Assembly (NCBI GenBank): GCA_949295115.1
Contig: CASFJU010000012.1
Coordinates: forward strand, 1-48,343
Direction: 5' to 3'
From: an uncultured Phascolarctobacterium sp.
GTDB lineage: Bacteria > Bacillota > Negativicutes > Acidaminococcales > Acidaminococcaceae
Length of the DNA stretch: 48,343 nucleotides
The notes below the pieces were generated by a model. It saw only the letters and a list, made by a program, of their open reading frames with translations, searched no databases and was not told where the DNA came from. A program made the position numbers and the translations under genes. Shown here one piece after another: positions 4,934 through 16,248 of the stretch; the stretch's first letter is position 1; the number at the start of each line of letters is the position of its first letter.

Positions 4934-6317
4934 TTAGTGCATAAAAGGAAGCTTGAAGCCGCCTTTTGAAGCAAACTTAGCCATGCCGCGCATCTGTTTC
5001 ATCATCTTTTTGCTTTCTTCAAATTTTTTCAAAAGACGGTTAACATCCTGTACGCGGGTGCCGCTGCCTGCGGCGATACGTTTACGCCTGCTGCCGTTGA
5101 TAATTTCCGGGTTGCGGCGTTCTTTTACGGTCATCGACTGGATGATGGCTTCGATGTGGGCAAATTCTTTTTCGTTCACATCGGATTCCTTCAGCTTCTG
5201 GGCAATGCCGCCCATGCCGGGAATCATGCCGAGGATATTTTCCAGCGGCCATGCCGGGAATCATGCCGAGGATATTTTCCAGCGGGCCGAGTTTTTTAAT
5301 CTGCTGCATCTGGTCAAGGAACTGTTCCAGCGTAAACTCGTTTTTACGCAACTTCTTTTCCATTTCCAGTGCTTTGGCCATGTCGGTGGTGGACTGTACC
5401 TTTTCGATAAACGTCAGGATATCGCCCATGCCGAGGATTCGCGAAGCCATGCGGTCCGGATAGAAGGGTTCGAGTGCATCAAGCTTTTCGCCCATGCCGA
5501 CGAATTTTACCGGACGGCCTGTTACCGCTTTTACGGAAAGCACCGCACCGCCTCTGGCATCGCCGTCGAGTTTGGTTACAATCAAACCGTCGATGCCAAG
5601 GTCGTTGTTGAAGCTTTCGGCAACCGTTACTGCGTCCTGGCCGGTCATAGCGTCTACAACAAGCAGAATTTCATGCGGGTTTACCGCCGCTTTAATGTTC
5701 CGCAGCTCGCCCATCAGCTCTTCGTTGATGTGCAGTCGGCCTGCGGTATCTATAATGACGGTATCGTAGTTCATGCTGTGGGCTTTTGCCATTGCTTGTT
5801 TGGCAATTTCCACAGGCGATACCTGGTCACCCATTGTAAATACGGGGATGTTGAGCTGGTCACCCAAAACCTGCAATTGCTTGATAGCAGCCGGGCGGTA
5901 AACGTCGCCTGCCACCAGCATGGGGTGTTTGCCCTTTTTGCGCAGCATGTTGGCCAGCTTGCCGGCGGTGGTGGTTTTACCTGCGCCCTGCAAACCGACG
6001 AGCATAATTACCGTCGGCGGCTTCGGCGAAACAGCCAGCTTGCTTTGCGTGCCGCCCAGAAGCTGGGTCAGCTCCTCATTAACTATTTTAATAATCTGCT
6101 GCCCCGGCGTTAAACCTTCGTTGACAATTTCGCCAACGGCGCGCTCGCGGATAGTGGCAACAAAATCTTTAACTACCTTAAAGTTAACGTCCGCTTCCAG
6201 AAGTGCCATACGCACTTCGCGCAGCGGCGCTTTTAAATCGTCTTCAGTTATCTTGCCGCTGTTGCGGAACATTCTGATAGCGCCCTGAAGGCGTTCAGAC
6301 AAATTTTCAAAAGCCAT
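4934..6317 (-). pseudogene. ffh: Signal recognition particle protein Ffh, frameshifted by a 37-bp duplication
   Basis: The first part (5082-6317, 411 codons) starts MAFENLSERLQGAIRMFRNS. It has the N domain, the GTPase G domain with the P-loop GLQGAGKTT at about 108-116, DTAGR and TKLDGDARGG, and the beginning of the M domain. After IPGM at residue 356 the frame changes and ends 55 residues later. The correct continuation ([17 protein letters not shown]... to GGFKLPFMH) is intact in another frame, readable within 4934-5227. The cause is a perfect 37-bp tandem copy at 5212-5285. Removing one copy restores 448 codons, the normal length. As written the protein lacks most of the M domain, which binds signal peptides and 4.5S RNA. 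Ffh is normally essential, so an assembly artefact or very recent mutation is likely. Confidence 0.93.
5212..5285. repeat. Perfect 37-bp tandem duplication inside ffh
   Basis: The segments 5212-5248 and 5249-5285 are identical over 37 bases, beginning CCATGCCGGGAATC and ending TTTTCCAGCGG. Thirty-seven is one more than a multiple of three, so the second copy shifts the reading frame. The unit encodes the Leu/Met-rich [11 protein letters not shown] segment at the start of the signal-peptide-binding M domain. Confidence 0.98.
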
Positions 6318-6319
6318 TT

Positions 6320-6682
6320 TTACCTGCCTTCGGTTTCAAAATCCGTTAAAAGATTTTTTAACCTGTTAAGTAACTCTTTATCTTCGGTTTGTGTATATTC
6401 ATCAAGCAGCCTGCGCGCTTCGGAGTGCAGGCGCTCCTGTTTTTCCTCGCGCTCCAGCAGCTTCATTTTGGCTTCATAGCGTTCCAAAAGCTGCTCCACA
6501 CGGTGGATTAAATCATGCACGGCCTGCCGTGATACATCAAGCTCTGCGGCAATTTCCGCCAGCGACAGGTCATCGCAGAAATATAATTCCATGCAGCTTT
6601 GCTGCTTTGCCGTTAAAAGCGGGCCGTAAATATCATACAGCCTGCCGAGGCGTATTCTCTGCTGAAAACTGTCAATCTGCAT
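6320..6682 (-). CDS. ylxM: YlxM family helix-turn-helix protein (UPF0122), SRP-associated
   Basis: A 120-residue protein of the YlxM/UPF0122 family encoded directly before ffh, from which it is separated by 2 nt. It begins MQIDSFQQRIRLGRLYDIYG. It contains a sigma-factor-like helix-turn-helix (LSLAEIAAELDVSRQAVHDL, about 54-73) followed by a charged coiled-coil region. In streptococci YlxM stimulates SRP GTPase activity and modulates the Ffh-RNA complex. It is the first gene behind the consensus promoter at 6720-6748. Confidence 0.9.
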   Translation of the reverse strand: MQIDSFQQRIRLGRLYDIYGPLLTAKQQSCMELYFCDDLSLAEIAAELDVSRQAVHDLIHRVEQLLERYEAKMKLLEREEKQERLHSEARRLLDEYTQTEDKELLNRLKNLLTDFETEGR

Positions 6683-6719
6683 AGCGTAACCGTACCTTCT
6701 TAATCAAGTCAACGTATGT

Positions 6720-6748
6720 ATTATACCTAAAGCAAAGCAGCCTGTCAA
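6720..6748 (-). promoter_or_regulatory. Consensus promoter for ylxM-ffh-rpsP and downstream genes
   Basis: On the minus strand a perfect TTGACA (6743-6748), a 17-nt spacer and a perfect TATAAT (6720-6725). It lies between the ftsY stop and the ylxM start. It should drive the SRP/ribosome part of the cluster strongly and independently of smc-ftsY. Confidence 0.85.
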
Positions 6749-6754
6749 GTGTTT

Positions 6755-7672
6755 TTACTTGTCAGTGTTAAATAATGCGTCAACAAATTTTTCCGGCTCA
6801 AACGGGCGGAAATCCATAATGCCTTCGCCGACGCCAATCCATTTAACCGGCAGCCCCAGTTCTTCACGGATAGCGATAACCACGCCGCCTTTGGCAGTGC
6901 CGTCAAGTTTTGTCAGCACAACGCCGGTAACATTGGCGGTTTCGGTAAACACTTTGGCCTGCGTAATGGCGTTCTGCCCAGTGGTAGCGTCCAGCACCAG
7001 AAAGGTTTCGTGCGGCGCGCCCGGTTCTTCACGCTTAATTACGCGGTGGATTTTTTCCAGTTCATTCATTAAATTGGCTTTGTTGTGCAAACGCCCGGCG
7101 GTATCAATAAACAAAATATCCGCCTTGCGGGCGATGGCTGCTTTCATGGCATCGTACACAACGGCTGCCGGGTCTGCGCCTTCCGCGTGTTTGATAACGT
7201 CGCAGCCTGCGCGCTGCCCCCAGATTTCCAGCTGTTCGGCAGCAGCGGCACGGAAGGTATCGGCAGCGGCAATCATAACCTTGTGGTTGAACAGGTGGAA
7301 ATAGTTGGCCAGCTTACCGATGGTTGTTGTTTTGCCCACGCCGTTAACACCGACCACCAGAATAACCGTCGGCGAACCGCTGAGGCGGGTACGCTGCCCT
7401 TCGTCAGTCAGCATGTCAACCAGATATTTTTTAAGGAACGGCACAACGTCCTCGGTGCCGTTAATTTCTTTTTTGCGCGCAGCCTGGCGCACAGCGCCAA
7501 TCAGCTTTTCGGTGGTTTTTGCGCCCACATCAGCGCTTAACAAAATCATTTCCAGCTCGTCCAGAAAATCATCGTCAATCTCGGCGGACATGCCGACCAG
7601 AACCTCAATGCGCTCGGTAAAGTTTTTGCGGGTCTTTTGCAGGCCGTCCTTCAATCGTTCAAAAAATCCCAT
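6755..7672 (-). CDS. ftsY: Signal recognition particle receptor FtsY
   Basis: A 305-residue SRP receptor GTPase that docks SRP-ribosome complexes at the membrane. It begins MGFFERLKDGLQKTRKNFTE and has a short N domain. The G domain carries the P-loop GVNGVGKTT (about 108-116), DTAGRLHNK and TKLDGTAKGG. It lacks the long acidic A domain of E. coli FtsY, as is usual in Firmicutes. The ATG follows AAGGAG, which is formed by the end of smc 4 nt upstream. Confidence 0.97.
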   Translation of the reverse strand: MGFFERLKDGLQKTRKNFTERIEVLVGMSAEIDDDFLDELEMILLSADVGAKTTEKLIGAVRQAARKKEINGTEDVVPFLKKYLVDMLTDEGQRTRLSGSPTVILVVGVNGVGKTTTIGKLANYFHLFNHKVMIAAADTFRAAAAEQLEIWGQRAGCDVIKHAEGADPAAVVYDAMKAAIARKADILFIDTAGRLHNKANLMNELEKIHRVIKREEPGAPHETFLVLDATTGQNAITQAKVFTETANVTGVVLTKLDGTAKGGVVIAIREELGLPVKWIGVGEGIMDFRPFEPEKFVDALFNTDK

Positions 7673-7676
7673 CTTG

Positions 7677-10600
7677 CTACTCCTTTTCCGTAAGTTTTAC
7701 TGATAACAATTTGGAAACACCGGATTCTTCCATGGTCACGCCGTGCAGCACGTGCGCGGCTTCCATAGTGCCTTTGCGGTGGGTAATTACAATAAACTGC
7801 GTGTTTTCGGCATAGGCCGATAAAAATTTGGCAAAGCGGTCTACGTTGGCTTCGTCCAGCGCCGCGTCAATTTCGTCCAGAATACAGAACGGCGCGGGGC
7901 TGTAGCTTAACAGCGCAAACAACAGGGCGATTACCGTCAGCGCCCTTTCGCCGCCGCTTAACAAAAACAGGCTTTGCAGTTTTTTGCCGGGCGGCTGCAC
8001 TTCAATATCAATGCCGCTATTCAAAACATCGGACGGGTCGGTAAGTTTTAAATAAGCCGTACCGCCACCGAACAATTTAACGTAGCATTCCGAAAAATAC
8101 AGGTTTATTTTGGCAAAAGCCTCTTTAAAACGCCTGCTCATGCCGCTGTTTATCTCGCTGATAACGCTTTCAAGATTATTTTTGGCTTCGGCAAGGTCGT
8201 CATACTGCTTCTGCAAAAATTCATAGCGTTCTTTAACTGCGGCGTACTGCTCAATCGCTGCCGTGTTAACAGGCCCAAGTTCATCAATTCGCCTTTGCAG
8301 GCTCAATTCCTGCCTGCGCAAGGCGTTATCGCTTGCGTCCAGCAAAGTTTCGGCATGCGCTTCTTCCAAAGTCAGGCCGTAATCGTTTTGCAGCTGGTCA
8401 AGCACATGCTCATATTCAGCATTCTGCTTAACACTTTCCAGTGCCGCCTGGTTGCGTTTCTTTTCGGCGTCCTCCAGCGCTTTCTGCGCCGACGCCAGAG
8501 CCAGAGCCGCCGCCTCCTGCTTACCGGCAATGGCAATGCGCTGCGCGGTAAATTCTTCCCTGCCGCCGCTGATGGCGCTCAGTTCGCCCATCAAATCTTC
8601 CGTGCGCTGCGCCAGTTCCGCTTTTTTCGCCGTGCTTTCAGCGATAGCGTTTTCAAGGTTCTGCTGCTCGTTTTCGTTAGCCAGCACTTCACGCTGCAAA
8701 CGTTCCATTTCGCCGTCCAGCTGATGCATGCGCTCTGCCATCATCGTGGTTTTTGCGGTTGTCGCTTCGCTTTCCACGCGCGCGTCCTGCAAACGGCGGC
8801 GGATGCTTTCCAGCTCGCTCGTTTCCGCCTGCATTTTTTTCTGCAGCGCGTCTAAATGGCTCTTGCTTTCCGTATCCTGCTTTTCAATTTCGGCAAGCTG
8901 CGGTTTTAAAGCCTGCAAGTCTTCACGCGCCGCCATGTATTCCTGCCCGATGGCGCTTCTGTCATCCAAAAGCACTTCCAAATGCTGGGCAAGGCGCTGT
9001 TTTTCCGCTTCCGCGCGGCTTAACGCCGATGTCAGTTCCGCACGGCGCACGGCATATTTTTGCAGCTCCGCCTTTAAGGCGTTTTCCTTCTGCGCATAGC
9101 CCTTCAAAACATCTTCCGCGCTTTCGGCCTGCTCCTGATAGCCCAGCAGTTCTTTGTGCAAAGTTCGTTCCTGCTGCTCAAGTTCTTCAATTTCTCTGGT
9201 GCGCGACAGGAAGCCTGCTTCCTTCTGCTGTCTGCTACCACCAGTCAGCGAGCCGCCCGCATTGACAACGTCGCCCTGCAATGTAACTGCGCGCAGGCGG
9301 AAACCGCTCTTACGCGCCGCCGACAGTGCCGCGTCCATGTTTTCGGCAATCAGCACGCGCCCCAGCAAAAATTTAAATACTTTTTCAACTTCCGGCTGGC
9401 AGCTTACCAATTCATCGGCAAAGCCAACCACGCCGGGCAGCTTTTTCAGCTGTTCGTCCTCCGCCTTACGCGGATAGGTTTTTATGGTATCCAGCGGCAA
9501 AAAGGTTGCCCTGCCGGATTTATGCTGTTTTAAGTAATTAATGGCTGCTTTGGCGGCTTCCGCGTCCTGCATGACGATGTTCTGCGCCGCCGCACCGAGC
9601 GCCGTTTCAACCGCCGTAACATATTCAGCGCCCACGCTGATGAGTTCGGCAGCGACGCCCAGCACCTTGCCGCTCCACGCTTCCTGCGCACGGATAACAG
9701 CCTTAACACCAAAGCCGAAGCCTTCGTAGGCTTTCTGCATATTGTTAAGAACGTTCTGTCGGCTTTCCAACGCCGATATTCTACGCTGACAGTCGTTATA
9801 CTGCTTGCGCACGCCGTTAAGCACTTTATTTTCTGCCGCAATCTTCTGCGCCAGCTCACTGCTGCTGCGCTGTGCCAGTTCCACGTTGTTTTCTAAATCC
9901 GCCTGTGCGCCCTGCAATTCGCGGTATTCCGCATCGCGGCGCGCCAGTTCGTTTTCGGTTTCTTCTATGTTCTTTTTCAAAGCATCGCGCCTGCGCATAC
10001 GCTGTTCCTGTTCCTGCTCCAGCGTGCGGATTTTATTGCGCAGGTCAACCATTTTGCGCATGGTGTCAAAGGCTGCGTCCTTCAAGCCTTCTGCCTGTTG
10101 CTGCGCCTCCTGCACCAGCGTTTCTTTCTGCTGCTGTTCAGTTGTTAATTTATTTACCAGAAGCTGCGCGGCTGTCTGCTTCTGCTCCAAAACGTCGTAT
10201 TCATCCGTTAAGGCGGCAAACTGTTTTTCCAGCCCTTCCACCTGCTGCTCCAGCTTTTCGTTCTGCTGTGTCAGGCGCTGGCCTGCCTTTTGGCTCTGCA
10301 AAATACGTTCTTCCAGCACGGCGCTCTGCCCGCGCACTTTTTCCAGCGCCGTTTCTTTGGCTTTAATGTCGTCCTGTAATTTATTGTAGCTTTCGCTTAA
10401 TGCGTCTGCTTCCTGCTGCAACTGCGCACACAAAGCCTGCGCCTTGCCTGCGGCGGCTGCGCTTTCAGCAACCTCACGCTCCAGTGCGGCGTCCTTTTCT
10501 GCCTGCTGCTCACGTGCCTGCGTCAGCACGTCAACCTTGCGCACAAACTGCGTTAAACGGCAGATACGCAGCTCACCAGCCAGCACATTGTACTGTTCCG

Positions 10601-11234
10601 TTTTGGCAGCCGCTTCTTTCAACGGCTCAAGCTGCGATTCAACCTCGCATTTAATATCGTTAATGCGCGTCAGGTTTGCCGCCGTGTCGTCCAAACGGCG
10701 TGCCGCATCCTTTTTGCGCAGGCGGTATTTTACAATGCCGGCCGCTTCTTCAAACAAAGTGCGGCGCTCCTCCGGCCTGCTGTTTAAAATCTCGTCAATT
10801 TTGTTCTGCCCGATGATGGAAAGAGAGCCCTTGCCCAGACCGGTATCGGCAAACAAGTCAATAATATCCTTCAGGCGGCAGTTCTTTTTGTTAATGGCGT
10901 ATTCGCTGTCGCCATCGCGGAAAACGCGGCGCGTAATGCTTACCTCGTCAAAATCCAGTCCCAGGCGGTGGTCGCTGTTGTCAAAATTAAGCGTTACTTC
11001 CGCCACGCCCAGCGCCCTGCGTTTACTGCTGCCGCTGAAAATAACGTCTTCCATTTTGCTGCCGCGCAGATATTTGGCGCTCTGTTCGCCCAGCACCCAG
11101 CGCACAGCGTCGGAGATGTTGCTTTTGCCGCTGCCGTTAGGGCCGACAATCGCCGTTATGCCGCTGCCGAAATCAAGCTCTATTCTGTCGGCAAAGGATT
11201 TGAAGCCGTATGCCGAAAAAGATTTTAAATGCAC
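7677..11234 (-). CDS. smc: Chromosome segregation SMC ATPase
   Basis: A 1185-residue SMC protein, the ATPase of the SMC-ScpAB condensin. It starts with GTG (11232-11234) after GGGTGATTAT. The N-terminal head carries Walker A GPNGSGKSN at 31-39. Long Gln/Glu/Ala-rich coiled coils surround a hinge at about 500-650, marked by the glycine-rich LTGGSRQQKEAG segment at its end. The C-terminal head has the signature LSGGERAL (from about 1092) and Walker B CILDEIDAALD (about 1117). No frameshift is seen. The arrangement with ftsY downstream is the common Firmicute one. Confidence 0.97.
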   Translation of the reverse strand: MHLKSFSAYGFKSFADRIELDFGSGITAIVGPNGSGKSNISDAVRWVLGEQSAKYLRGSKMEDVIFSGSSKRRALGVAEVTLNFDNSDHRLGLDFDEVSITRRVFRDGDSEYAINKKNCRLKDIIDLFADTGLGKGSLSIIGQNKIDEILNSRPEERRTLFEEAAGIVKYRLRKKDAARRLDDTAANLTRINDIKCEVESQLEPLKEAAAKTEQYNVLAGELRICRLTQFVRKVDVLTQAREQQAEKDAALEREVAESAAAAGKAQALCAQLQQEADALSESYNKLQDDIKAKETALEKVRGQSAVLEERILQSQKAGQRLTQQNEKLEQQVEGLEKQFAALTDEYDVLEQKQTAAQLLVNKLTTEQQQKETLVQEAQQQAEGLKDAAFDTMRKMVDLRNKIRTLEQEQEQRMRRRDALKKNIEETENELARRDAEYRELQGAQADLENNVELAQRSSSELAQKIAAENKVLNGVRKQYNDCQRRISALESRQNVLNNMQKAYEGFGFGVKAVIRAQEAWSGKVLGVAAELISVGAEYVTAVETALGAAAQNIVMQDAEAAKAAINYLKQHKSGRATFLPLDTIKTYPRKAEDEQLKKLPGVVGFADELVSCQPEVEKVFKFLLGRVLIAENMDAALSAARKSGFRLRAVTLQGDVVNAGGSLTGGSRQQKEAGFLSRTREIEELEQQERTLHKELLGYQEQAESAEDVLKGYAQKENALKAELQKYAVRRAELTSALSRAEAEKQRLAQHLEVLLDDRSAIGQEYMAAREDLQALKPQLAEIEKQDTESKSHLDALQKKMQAETSELESIRRRLQDARVESEATTAKTTMMAERMHQLDGEMERLQREVLANENEQQNLENAIAESTAKKAELAQRTEDLMGELSAISGGREEFTAQRIAIAGKQEAAALALASAQKALEDAEKKRNQAALESVKQNAEYEHVLDQLQNDYGLTLEEAHAETLLDASDNALRRQELSLQRRIDELGPVNTAAIEQYAAVKERYEFLQKQYDDLAEAKNNLESVISEINSGMSRRFKEAFAKINLYFSECYVKLFGGGTAYLKLTDPSDVLNSGIDIEVQPPGKKLQSLFLLSGGERALTVIALLFALLSYSPAPFCILDEIDAALDEANVDRFAKFLSAYAENTQFIVITHRKGTMEAAHVLHGVTMEESGVSKLLSVKLTEKE

Positions 11235-11305
11235 ATAATCACCCGTTCCAAAAATCTTAATACTTTATTTTATCATATTTTGCAAATATTGTCTTGCTAA
11301 AAACT

Positions 11306-11334
11306 TTGACAGGGCGGCGCTTGTAAGCTACAAT
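11306..11334 (+). promoter_or_regulatory. Promoter of the DUF805 gene
   Basis: A perfect TTGACA (11306-11311), a 17-nt spacer and TACAAT (11329-11334), starting a transcript about 25 nt before the gene. The divergent smc promoter must lie in 11235-11300; the best minus-strand -10 there is TATGAT without a convincing -35. Confidence 0.75.
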
Positions 11335-11366
11335 ATTTATAGAAATTTTTATACGGAGATGACATA

Positions 11367-11699
11367 ATGGACAGCGTTAAACTTATTCAGGATTTTTTAA
11401 CCTTTAACGGCAGACTGGAAAAGCAGCCGTTTATCAAAAGATACATCGTCGTTTTCCTTCTGATGTACGGCTTTTTCTATCTCGGCGGTTTTCTCGGCAT
11501 GCCGCTGTTATCGGCGGTATCTTCCGTGTTCATCATTCCGCAAATGTCGCTGGCAGTAAGGCGCTGCCACGATATCGGCCTTAACTGGGTCAAAACCTTT
11601 CTCGTGCTTGTCGGTCTGATGATTCCGCTCGTTTCGCTTATTTCCCTTGTATTTTTGTGCTGGGGCAAAAGCGACCCCTACCGCAACCAGTTCGGATGA
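11367..11699 (+). CDS. DUF805 family small membrane protein
   Basis: A 110-residue integral membrane protein of the DUF805 (YhaH-like) type. A short N-terminal amphipathic part contains FNGRLEKQPF, a family-like motif. It is followed by hydrophobic segments at about 24-46, 50-62 and 76-96, with the conserved RRCHDIGLNW loop (about 65-74) and a C-terminal GKSDPYRNQFG. The family has no defined biochemical role. It stands alone on the plus strand between smc and the glycolytic operon, with its own promoter and a shared terminator. Confidence 0.85.
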   Translation: MDSVKLIQDFLTFNGRLEKQPFIKRYIVVFLLMYGFFYLGGFLGMPLLSAVSSVFIIPQMSLAVRRCHDIGLNWVKTFLVLVGLMIPLVSLISLVFLCWGKSDPYRNQFG

Positions 11700-11735
11700 T
11701 AAAAAACCAACAACCAAAATATCCAAGAACACACA

Positions 11736-11768
11736 AAAACCGGGCCTGCTTACGCAGTACCCGGTTTT
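11736..11768. terminator. Bidirectional terminator between the DUF805 gene and ggt
   Basis: AAAACCGGG (11736-11744) pairs with CCCGGTTTT (11760-11768), with an inner CTGC-TTAC-GCAG extension. It is followed by T-rich sequence on both strands and separates the convergent DUF805 gene and glycolytic operon. Confidence 0.85.
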
Positions 11769-11788
11769 AATTTTTGTTTGTTAAGTTT

Positions 11789-13402
11789 TTACCACACGGC
11801 AACCATGCCGTCGGCGCGGGGTTCGGTTGCGCCGGCAAGTACGCCGTCGTCGCTGCACCAAATCATCTGGCCTCGTCCAAAGTCGATGAAGTCATCGGTT
11901 ACAATCAGTTCATGCCCGCGTGCGCGCAGTCCGTCGATAATCTCCTGCCCGACGCCCGCTTCAATCATAACCTTCTTGCCTTCAACCCACTGCCAGCGCG
12001 GGCAGTCCAGCGCTTCCTGCAGGTTCATGCCAAAATCTATGACGTTGTGCATAACCTGCAAATGACCCTGCGGCTGCATATAACCTCCCATTACGCCAAA
12101 CGGGCCAACAGCTTTGCCGTCCTTTGTCAAAAAGCCAGGTATAATTGTATGGTACGGTTTTTTCAGCGGCACAAGGTAATCGTCGTGCTGCGGGTCCAGC
12201 GTAAAGCCGGACGCCCTGTCGTTAAAGGCAATGCCGTAGCCCGGCACAACTATGCCGCTGCCGAAGCCCTGAAAATTACTCTGGATATACGAAACCATGT
12301 TTCCGTCGCCGTCGGCCGTGCACAGGTAAACCGTACCGCCGCAGAAAGTATTGCCAGGCTTCGGCAGCAGTGCCTGCTCGCCAATCAGCGCGCGGCGCTG
12401 CGCCGTATATTCGTCGCTCAAAAGCTCTTTAACCTGCGCCTTCATATAACGCGGGTCGGCAACGTATTTGCGCCCGTCAGCGTAAGCCAGCTTCATTGCT
12501 TCAATTTCATGGTGCAGGTTTTCCACGCAGTCCTTACTGTCGTGCGCAAAGCCCTTCAAAATATTCAGCGCCATTAAAGCCACAATGCCGTGCCCGTTAG
12601 GCGGAAGCTCCCACACACGGTAGCCGTGGTAATCAATGCTGATTGGTTCTACCCACTCCGCACGGTAATCCGCCAAATCGCTTTTGCGGATATAACCGCC
12701 AGTTGCCTGCGAAAACTTGTCGATAGCGTCTGCCACTTCACCGCGGTAAAATGTTTCGCCGTAGCTTCCGGCAATCAACCGCAAGGTTTTGGCATGGTGC
12801 GGCAGTTTGGCAACAGTACCTGCCGCCGGTGTTTTGCCGTCAACGGTAAAGGTATCAAACCACGCTTTAAAGGCTTCATTATTTTTGTAAGGTTCAAAAA
12901 CAGACAGCGCATTGTGCCACAAGCGGCTGATAACCGGCGATACCGGATAGCCGTTTTCGGCATATTCAATGGCAGGTGCAAACAAATCGGCAAAAGGCAG
13001 CTTGCCAAAGCGTTTATGCAGCTCTGCCCAGGCAGATACAGCGCCCGGAACGTCAACGGATTCCCAGCCGCGTTCCGGCATTTCCGTTTTGCCTTTTAAA
13101 GCAGGGCAATCCGGCGTGAGCCGTGCCGGTGCGTAACCGCTGCCGTTTAAGCCGTACAGTTTGCCGTCAACCCACACCTGCGCAAAAGCGTCGCTGCCCA
13201 GCCCGTTGCTGGTCGGCTCCACAACCGTCAGCGCAATGGCGGTAGCAATGGCTGCGTCAATAGCGTTGCCGCCTTTTTTAATCATATCCAGCCCGGCCTG
13301 TGCTGCCAGCGGCTGGCTGCTGCAAACCATGCCCTTTGTGCCGTACATTACGCTGCGGCGCGAAGGGTATTTGTATTTTAACGGGTCAAAACCAAAATCC
13401 AT
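11789..13402 (-). CDS. Gamma-glutamyltransferase family N-terminal nucleophile hydrolase
   Basis: A 537-residue member of the gamma-glutamyltranspeptidase superfamily. It has the N-terminal MVCSSQPLAAQAGLDMIKKG-type start, GGNAIDAAIA (44-53), the autoprocessing site before the nucleophile Thr357 in FCGGTVYL, and the oxyanion-type PFGVMGGYMQPQGH in the C-terminal subunit. Members cleave gamma-glutamyl or acyl amide bonds and mature by self-cleavage. There is no signal peptide, unlike classical periplasmic Ggt, so it probably acts in the cytoplasm like YwrD-type or acylase-like members. The ATG lies 14 nt after the eno stop with a weak GGGGCG site. Substrate is not predictable. Confidence 0.85.
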   Translation of the reverse strand: MDFGFDPLKYKYPSRRSVMYGTKGMVCSSQPLAAQAGLDMIKKGGNAIDAAIATAIALTVVEPTSNGLGSDAFAQVWVDGKLYGLNGSGYAPARLTPDCPALKGKTEMPERGWESVDVPGAVSAWAELHKRFGKLPFADLFAPAIEYAENGYPVSPVISRLWHNALSVFEPYKNNEAFKAWFDTFTVDGKTPAAGTVAKLPHHAKTLRLIAGSYGETFYRGEVADAIDKFSQATGGYIRKSDLADYRAEWVEPISIDYHGYRVWELPPNGHGIVALMALNILKGFAHDSKDCVENLHHEIEAMKLAYADGRKYVADPRYMKAQVKELLSDEYTAQRRALIGEQALLPKPGNTFCGGTVYLCTADGDGNMVSYIQSNFQGFGSGIVVPGYGIAFNDRASGFTLDPQHDDYLVPLKKPYHTIIPGFLTKDGKAVGPFGVMGGYMQPQGHLQVMHNVIDFGMNLQEALDCPRWQWVEGKKVMIEAGVGQEIIDGLRARGHELIVTDDFIDFGRGQMIWCSDDGVLAGATEPRADGMVAVW

Positions 13403-13416
13403 TTTATGCGCCCCAA

Positions 13417-16241
<2,825 letters not shown>

Positions 16242-16248
16242 GGTTTCC

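Noticed and set aside
5212..5285. Programmed frameshift site in ffh
   Set aside because: No slippery heptamer with a downstream structure is evident, and the shift is fully explained by an exact duplication.
4953..6113. 386-codon plus-strand frame opposite ffh
   Set aside because: It is a shadow of ffh. It runs through the 37-bp duplication because the complement frame stays open, but it has no gene signals.
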